32,212 bases of DNA from Candidatus Dojkabacteria bacterium. GTDB taxonomy: Bacteria; Patescibacteriota; Dojkabacteria; SC72; JAFGCJ01. This document shows, one piece after another, positions 28,282 to 32,212 of this stretch. The notes below the pieces were generated by a model that was given only the letters and a program-made list of their open reading frames with translations, made no database searches and had not been told where the DNA came from. How positions within the stretch are numbered: position 1 is the stretch's first letter; every line of letters starts with the position of its first letter. The DNA lies in NCBI GenBank assembly GCA_016929645.1, contig JAFGIK010000020.1, forward strand, positions 1 to 32,212. Reading direction: 5' to 3'. Position numbers and translations under genes: made by a program.

Positions 28282-30402
28282 ATGACCGCTCTATACATAA
28301 TCAAGAGATCAGGGAAAAAATCAAAATACGAACCAGAGAGAATTACCATAGCAATAGCAAAAGCTATGGACTCGGTTGGCCAAAAAGACATCAAAACAGC
28401 AGAGTCAATAACAAACGACATAGATAATATATTGAAAAAAGAGTTTTTCAACAAAGAGGAAACTCCAAATGTTGAACAAATTCAAGACATAGTAGAAAGA
28501 CAATTGATCCTGAAGAAACTCCCAGATGTTGCTAAATCATATATCTTGTATCGAGACCTGCATTCAAGATTAAGAGACATTAATAATCTTGTTGATATTG
28601 TAAAAGTCACAGAAGATTATATAAATCAGAAAGATTGGGAAGTATCGGAAAATTCATCAGTGAACTACTCTCTTGCTGGCCTATACAACTATGTTTACGG
28701 AAAGATTGGCAAAAGATATTGGCTAAACAACATCTATTCAAAGGAGATACGCGAACTCAATGAAAATAATGACTTTCACATCCATAAACTAGCAGCAATA
28801 AGTGTGTATTGCGTAGGCTGGGATATTATGGATATATTGCTCCATGGATTCCGTGGCGTTGAAGGGAAACTTACTTCAGCTCCACCCAAACATCTGTCAT
28901 CTGCATTGGGTCAACTAACAAATTTCTTTTTTGCATTAACAACTGAAGCACCAGAAGGCGCATGTGCAGTATCAAGTCTTGATACCTATATGGCACCATT
29001 TATCAAGTATGATAAATTAAACTATGATCAGGTTTTACAAAATGTTCAAGAGTTTTTGTACAACATGAATTGTCCAACCAAAGTGGGAGCACAGGCTCCG
29101 TTCTCAAATGTAACCCTGGACCTTAAATGCCCCAAGCACATGAAAAAGGAACCCGTTATCATCGGTGGCGTACCACAGAAACAATGCTATGGAGATTTCC
29201 AGAAAGAAATGGATATGTTTAACAAGGCATTTGCTGAGGTAATGCTGCAAGGAGACGCAGGCGGTAATTTGTTTCCATTTCCAATTCCAACATACAACAT
29301 CACTTCCGAGTTTGATTGGAACAATCCGGTATATAACCCAATCTGGGAAATGACAGCAAAATATGGAATTCCTTATTTTGCCAATTTCGTAAATAGTGAT
29401 ATGAAACCTGATGATGTCAGATCAATGTGTTGCAGATTGCAAATTGATAATCGAGAACTTCGAAAACGAGGTGGTGGATTGTTTGGAGCACATCCACTCA
29501 CAGGCAGTATAGGATATGTAACAATAAACCTCCCAAGACTAGGCTATATTTACAAAGGAGAGAAAAAGAAAATGTACGAAAGGCTTGATTATCTTCTAGA
29601 TAAAGCAGATGAATCGCTTCAAATTAAACGACGCGTTTTAGAGAATCTCACAGAAAAAGGCCTTTATCCATTTTCCAAGTATTATCTCAGAGCTATAAAA
29701 GAAAAAACTGGAAAATATTGGGATAATCACTTCAACACAATCGGTATCCTTGGGATGAATGAATGCTGCTTAAACTACCTTGGAAAAGATTTAACAACCA
29801 AAGAAGGACAAAAATTAGCGGGCGATATAATGGACCATATTAATAGAAAATTAGTAAAGTTTCAGAAAAAAACAGGTCAGATGTATAATCTTGAAGCAAG
29901 CCCTGCTGAGGGCACCTCTTACAGACTAGCAAAGAATGACAAGGAAAATTATGATGACATTATCGTTGCTAATGAAAAAGAATATCAAAGCCAAAAAGCT
30001 GATCCTTACTACACAAACAGTACACAGTTGCCAGTAGGATTCACTGATGACATCTTTGCAGCACTTGATTTACAAGATGAGCTTCAGTGTAAATATACCG
30101 GAGGTACAGTATTCCACGGATTTCTTGGCGAAAAGATTAGAGATATCGAAACAACTAAAAATTTAGTTAAGAAAATTTCAAAGAATTATAAATTACCATA
30201 CTTCACATTGACACCGACATTTTCGGTATGTCCTGACCATGGATATATCTGCGGCGAAAAATGGGAATGCCCCAAATGCAGCAAAAAGTGTATTGTCTAC
30301 TCAAGAGTTGTGGGAAAGATCCATCCAGTACAATGGTGGAATCCAGGCAAAAAGAGTGAATTCAAAGACAGAAAAACTTACTGCGGATACGAGGAGTACT
30401 AA
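28282..30402 (+). CDS. nrdD: anaerobic (class III) ribonucleoside-triphosphate reductase with N-terminal ATP-cone
   Basis: ATP-cone IIKRSGKKSKYEPERITIAIAKAMDS; NCPTKVGAQAPFSNVTLDL, MCCRLQID, GTVFHGFLGE, CPDHGYICGEKWECPKCSKKC, glycyl-radical RVVGKIHPVQWWNPGK (Gly codon 30313-30315). Confidence 0.95.
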   Translation: MTALYIIKRSGKKSKYEPERITIAIAKAMDSVGQKDIKTAESITNDIDNILKKEFFNKEETPNVEQIQDIVERQLILKKLPDVAKSYILYRDLHSRLRDINNLVDIVKVTEDYINQKDWEVSENSSVNYSLAGLYNYVYGKIGKRYWLNNIYSKEIRELNENNDFHIHKLAAISVYCVGWDIMDILLHGFRGVEGKLTSAPPKHLSSALGQLTNFFFALTTEAPEGACAVSSLDTYMAPFIKYDKLNYDQVLQNVQEFLYNMNCPTKVGAQAPFSNVTLDLKCPKHMKKEPVIIGGVPQKQCYGDFQKEMDMFNKAFAEVMLQGDAGGNLFPFPIPTYNITSEFDWNNPVYNPIWEMTAKYGIPYFANFVNSDMKPDDVRSMCCRLQIDNRELRKRGGGLFGAHPLTGSIGYVTINLPRLGYIYKGEKKKMYERLDYLLDKADESLQIKRRVLENLTEKGLYPFSKYYLRAIKEKTGKYWDNHFNTIGILGMNECCLNYLGKDLTTKEGQKLAGDIMDHINRKLVKFQKKTGQMYNLEASPAEGTSYRLAKNDKENYDDIIVANEKEYQSQKADPYYTNSTQLPVGFTDDIFAALDLQDELQCKYTGGTVFHGFLGEKIRDIETTKNLVKKISKNYKLPYFTLTPTFSVCPDHGYICGEKWECPKCSKKCIVYSRVVGKIHPVQWWNPGKKSEFKDRKTYCGYEEY

Positions 30403-30456
30403 ACACTTGAATAAGAAATCCCAGTCAAAAACAAAAAATAGAAAGCTCTCTTTATC

Positions 30457-31161
30457 ATGAAATTTTATGGAATTAAAAAAGTCACATTAATAGATTTTCC
30501 TGAAAATATTGCATGCACTCTATTTACTCATGGCTGCAACTTCAGATGTCCATTCTGTCATAATCCCGAATTAGTCATAGAAAAACCTAATTCCAAAGAG
30601 GAATTAATTGATGCTGAGATAATAGAATTCTTACACAAAAGGAAAAACAAGCTGGATGGCATCGTAATTACTGGAGGCGAACCACTAATTCACAAACAAA
30701 ATTTGCAGGATTTTATAGAAGTTGTTAAAAATATTGGATTAAAGATAAAGATTGATACAAATGGTACAAATCCAGACCATCTTGAAAAGTTAATAAATAA
30801 TAATCTTATAGATTATGTAGCAATGGATTACAAATGTTCACCTGAAAAATACTATATTATGGGTGCGAAAAAAGGAAGTTTTACAAAAGTCGAGAAGACA
30901 ATGGAAATACTTAAAAATTCAGGAATAAATTATGAGATTCGCACAACAGTAGTTCCTGGTATTCATAATATAGAAGAAATAAACAATATGGGAGAATATT
31001 TAAAAGGTATTTCAAAATATGTTATACAGAATTTTGTACCTCATGGATTGATAGATCCAGATTACAACAAAAAGAAAAGTTTCGAAATCGAAACTTTGAA
31101 GGAATTTCAAAAAGCAGCTCAAAAGTTTGTAAGAAAAGTAGAAATTATAGAAAACTATTAA
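30457..31161 (+). CDS. nrdG: anaerobic RNR activating radical SAM enzyme
   Basis: CNFRCPFCHNPELV (CxxxCxxC), VITGGEPLIHK, KIDTNGTNP; adjacent to nrdD. Confidence 0.92.
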   Translation: MKFYGIKKVTLIDFPENIACTLFTHGCNFRCPFCHNPELVIEKPNSKEELIDAEIIEFLHKRKNKLDGIVITGGEPLIHKQNLQDFIEVVKNIGLKIKIDTNGTNPDHLEKLINNNLIDYVAMDYKCSPEKYYIMGAKKGSFTKVEKTMEILKNSGINYEIRTTVVPGIHNIEEINNMGEYLKGISKYVIQNFVPHGLIDPDYNKKKSFEIETLKEFQKAAQKFVRKVEIIENY

Positions 31162-31586
31162 TCATTTGATATCTCATCAGGTCTATGATGAAAAAGGAAC
31201 TTAACAACTACAACCATTAATCCGATAATATCAGCAAGATTAGTAGTCAAGACAATTCTCAAGAACCACTCATCCTTAAAGTGAAGGACTCCAAATCCAA
31301 CAAGGAAAACTAAGATTATATTGAAGAAGATTATTATAAAAAGAGCCCAAACTAAAATATTAGACCACTGTTTACGCATTCTATAGAAGTCCCAGGTCCC
31401 TTGGACAATAGCCTCTTCCCGATTAGCCTCTACAAAATACTTCTTTGATGAAGTTACAACTTCGTCAGTACCCTGATTTACATACTTTTTTAAATCTCGA
31501 ACAATCTCAGATTTATCAGGATTGTTAGTTTTTTCTAAATTCTCAATATTAGTCTCTTTTGTTTTTTTATTTTTAGTTTCCGACAT
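31158..31586 (-). CDS. hypothetical two-TM membrane protein
   Basis: ILVWALFIIIFFNIILVFLVGFGVL and LRIVLTTNLADIIGLMVVVVKFLF; charged N-terminus. Confidence 0.8.
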   Translation of the reverse strand: MSETKNKKTKETNIENLEKTNNPDKSEIVRDLKKYVNQGTDEVVTSSKKYFVEANREEAIVQGTWDFYRMRKQWSNILVWALFIIIFFNIILVFLVGFGVLHFKDEWFLRIVLTTNLADIIGLMVVVVKFLFHHRPDEISND

Positions 31587-32082
31587 AATCTACACCTAAT
31601 GATTTTAATCTATGTGCGACAACTTGTCTTGGCACACCAAAAAAGATACTTATACTCCGAAGACTGGCGACATCTTTGTATTTACTCACAATATTCTCAA
31701 GTTTGTGCGAAGGAATTAAGATCGCTTCTGCAAATTTAATTGCATCTTTTAATTCATCGCTTATATCTTTCCTGCCTAATGGAACCCTATGAATAACCCC
31801 AAGATCAGGGGTTTCCTCAATATCTGACTCATGTAAAAGAATTAGGCCAAGTGCTACCATAATAGTAAAAATTTTGTATTCCTGAGAATTATCCTTATTA
31901 ATGTAAACATTGTTAGAATCAACATCAACAAAACCAGAAGTGCTGGAGGGAAGCTCGCTTTCGACCACATCATAACCATAGTTTTGGACAAGCTCAACAA
32001 CAGGAACCGGAGTATCTACAACTCCATTATCCGCAAGAACATCTTGAACTACTTTGTAAACTTTATCATCTGCTATTTCCAT
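31573..32082 (-). CDS. ImmA/IrrE (DUF955)-like protein with degenerate metallopeptidase motif
   Basis: VYINKDNSQEYKIFTIMVALGLILLHESD (HELGH position reads VALGL), FAEAILIPSHKL, SISIFFGVPRQVVAHRLKSLG. Confidence 0.72.
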   Translation of the reverse strand: MEIADDKVYKVVQDVLADNGVVDTPVPVVELVQNYGYDVVESELPSSTSGFVDVDSNNVYINKDNSQEYKIFTIMVALGLILLHESDIEETPDLGVIHRVPLGRKDISDELKDAIKFAEAILIPSHKLENIVSKYKDVASLRSISIFFGVPRQVVAHRLKSLGVDYVGN

Positions 32083-32090
32083 TATGATTA

Positions 32091-32119
32091 ATTATATAGT
32101 TGTTAGAAAAGAGAGGCAA
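32091..32119 (-). promoter_or_regulatory. promoter TTGCCT N17 TATAAT, N8 to ATG 32082
   Basis: Minus-strand -35 32119-32114, -10 32096-32091. Confidence 0.6.
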
Positions 32120-32129
32120 TAATTTAATT

Positions 32130-32210
32130 CTACTCATCGGGTAGATAATGCCCACCTACATGGTTCACAAAAATGGGACCAGTTGCGAGAATTGAGAGAT
32201 CTAACCTATC
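32130..32210 (-). CDS. possible C-terminal fragment of a gene running off the window (DRLDLSILATGPIFVNHVGGHYLPDE*)
   Basis: Open, protein-like minus-strand frame ending in TAG at 32130-32132. Confidence 0.3.
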   Translation of the reverse strand, partial: DRLDLSILATGPIFVNHVGGHYLPDE

Positions 32211-32212
32211 AA

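Noticed and set aside
30239-30460. 73-aa plus-strand ORF overlapping the end of nrdD and reaching nrdG
   Set aside because: Out-of-frame with the well-supported Zn-ribbon/glycyl radical C-terminus; no independent evidence
1-32212. CRISPR arrays, tRNA/rRNA genes, integrase/transposase or prophage genes
   Set aside because: Looked for regularly spaced repeats, tRNA-like arms and mobility proteins; none were recognisable by eye, though a short tRNA could be missed without tRNAscan-SE

Overview
AT-rich bacterial window. Its style (giant surface proteins, anaerobic class III RNR, LPxTG-like anchor, few Shine-Dalgarno sites) suggests a Patescibacteria/CPR-type genome, but that is inference. Read left to right it holds: a TrmB-like HTH regulator; a SAM methyltransferase; two divergently oriented paralogous beta-helix surface proteins flanking a U32/TrhP-like peptidase; an ABC-F ATPase; two small exported proteins; a GNAT acetyltransferase; a tandem pair of SdrD-B-type surface proteins with different C-terminal anchors; a PAS histidine kinase; a secreted C39-like peptidase; a Lon-like AAA+ ATPase lacking the protease domain; a zinc-ribbon mini-protein; a membrane histidine kinase with an apparent N-terminal frameshift; tandem nrdD-nrdD-nrdG (the first nrdD lacks the ATP-cone); and an overlapping pair made of a two-TM protein and an ImmA/IrrE-like protein whose HExxH motif is lost. 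Strongest second-look items: the protease-less Lon, the pseudo-ImmA plus 2TM pair, the ATP-cone-less/ATP-cone nrdD tandem, the anchor-swapped surface paralogs, a perfect 29-bp inverted repeat between divergent genes, and a recurrent promoter layout predicting leaderless mRNAs. No CRISPR array, rRNA, tRNA or transposase was recognised.
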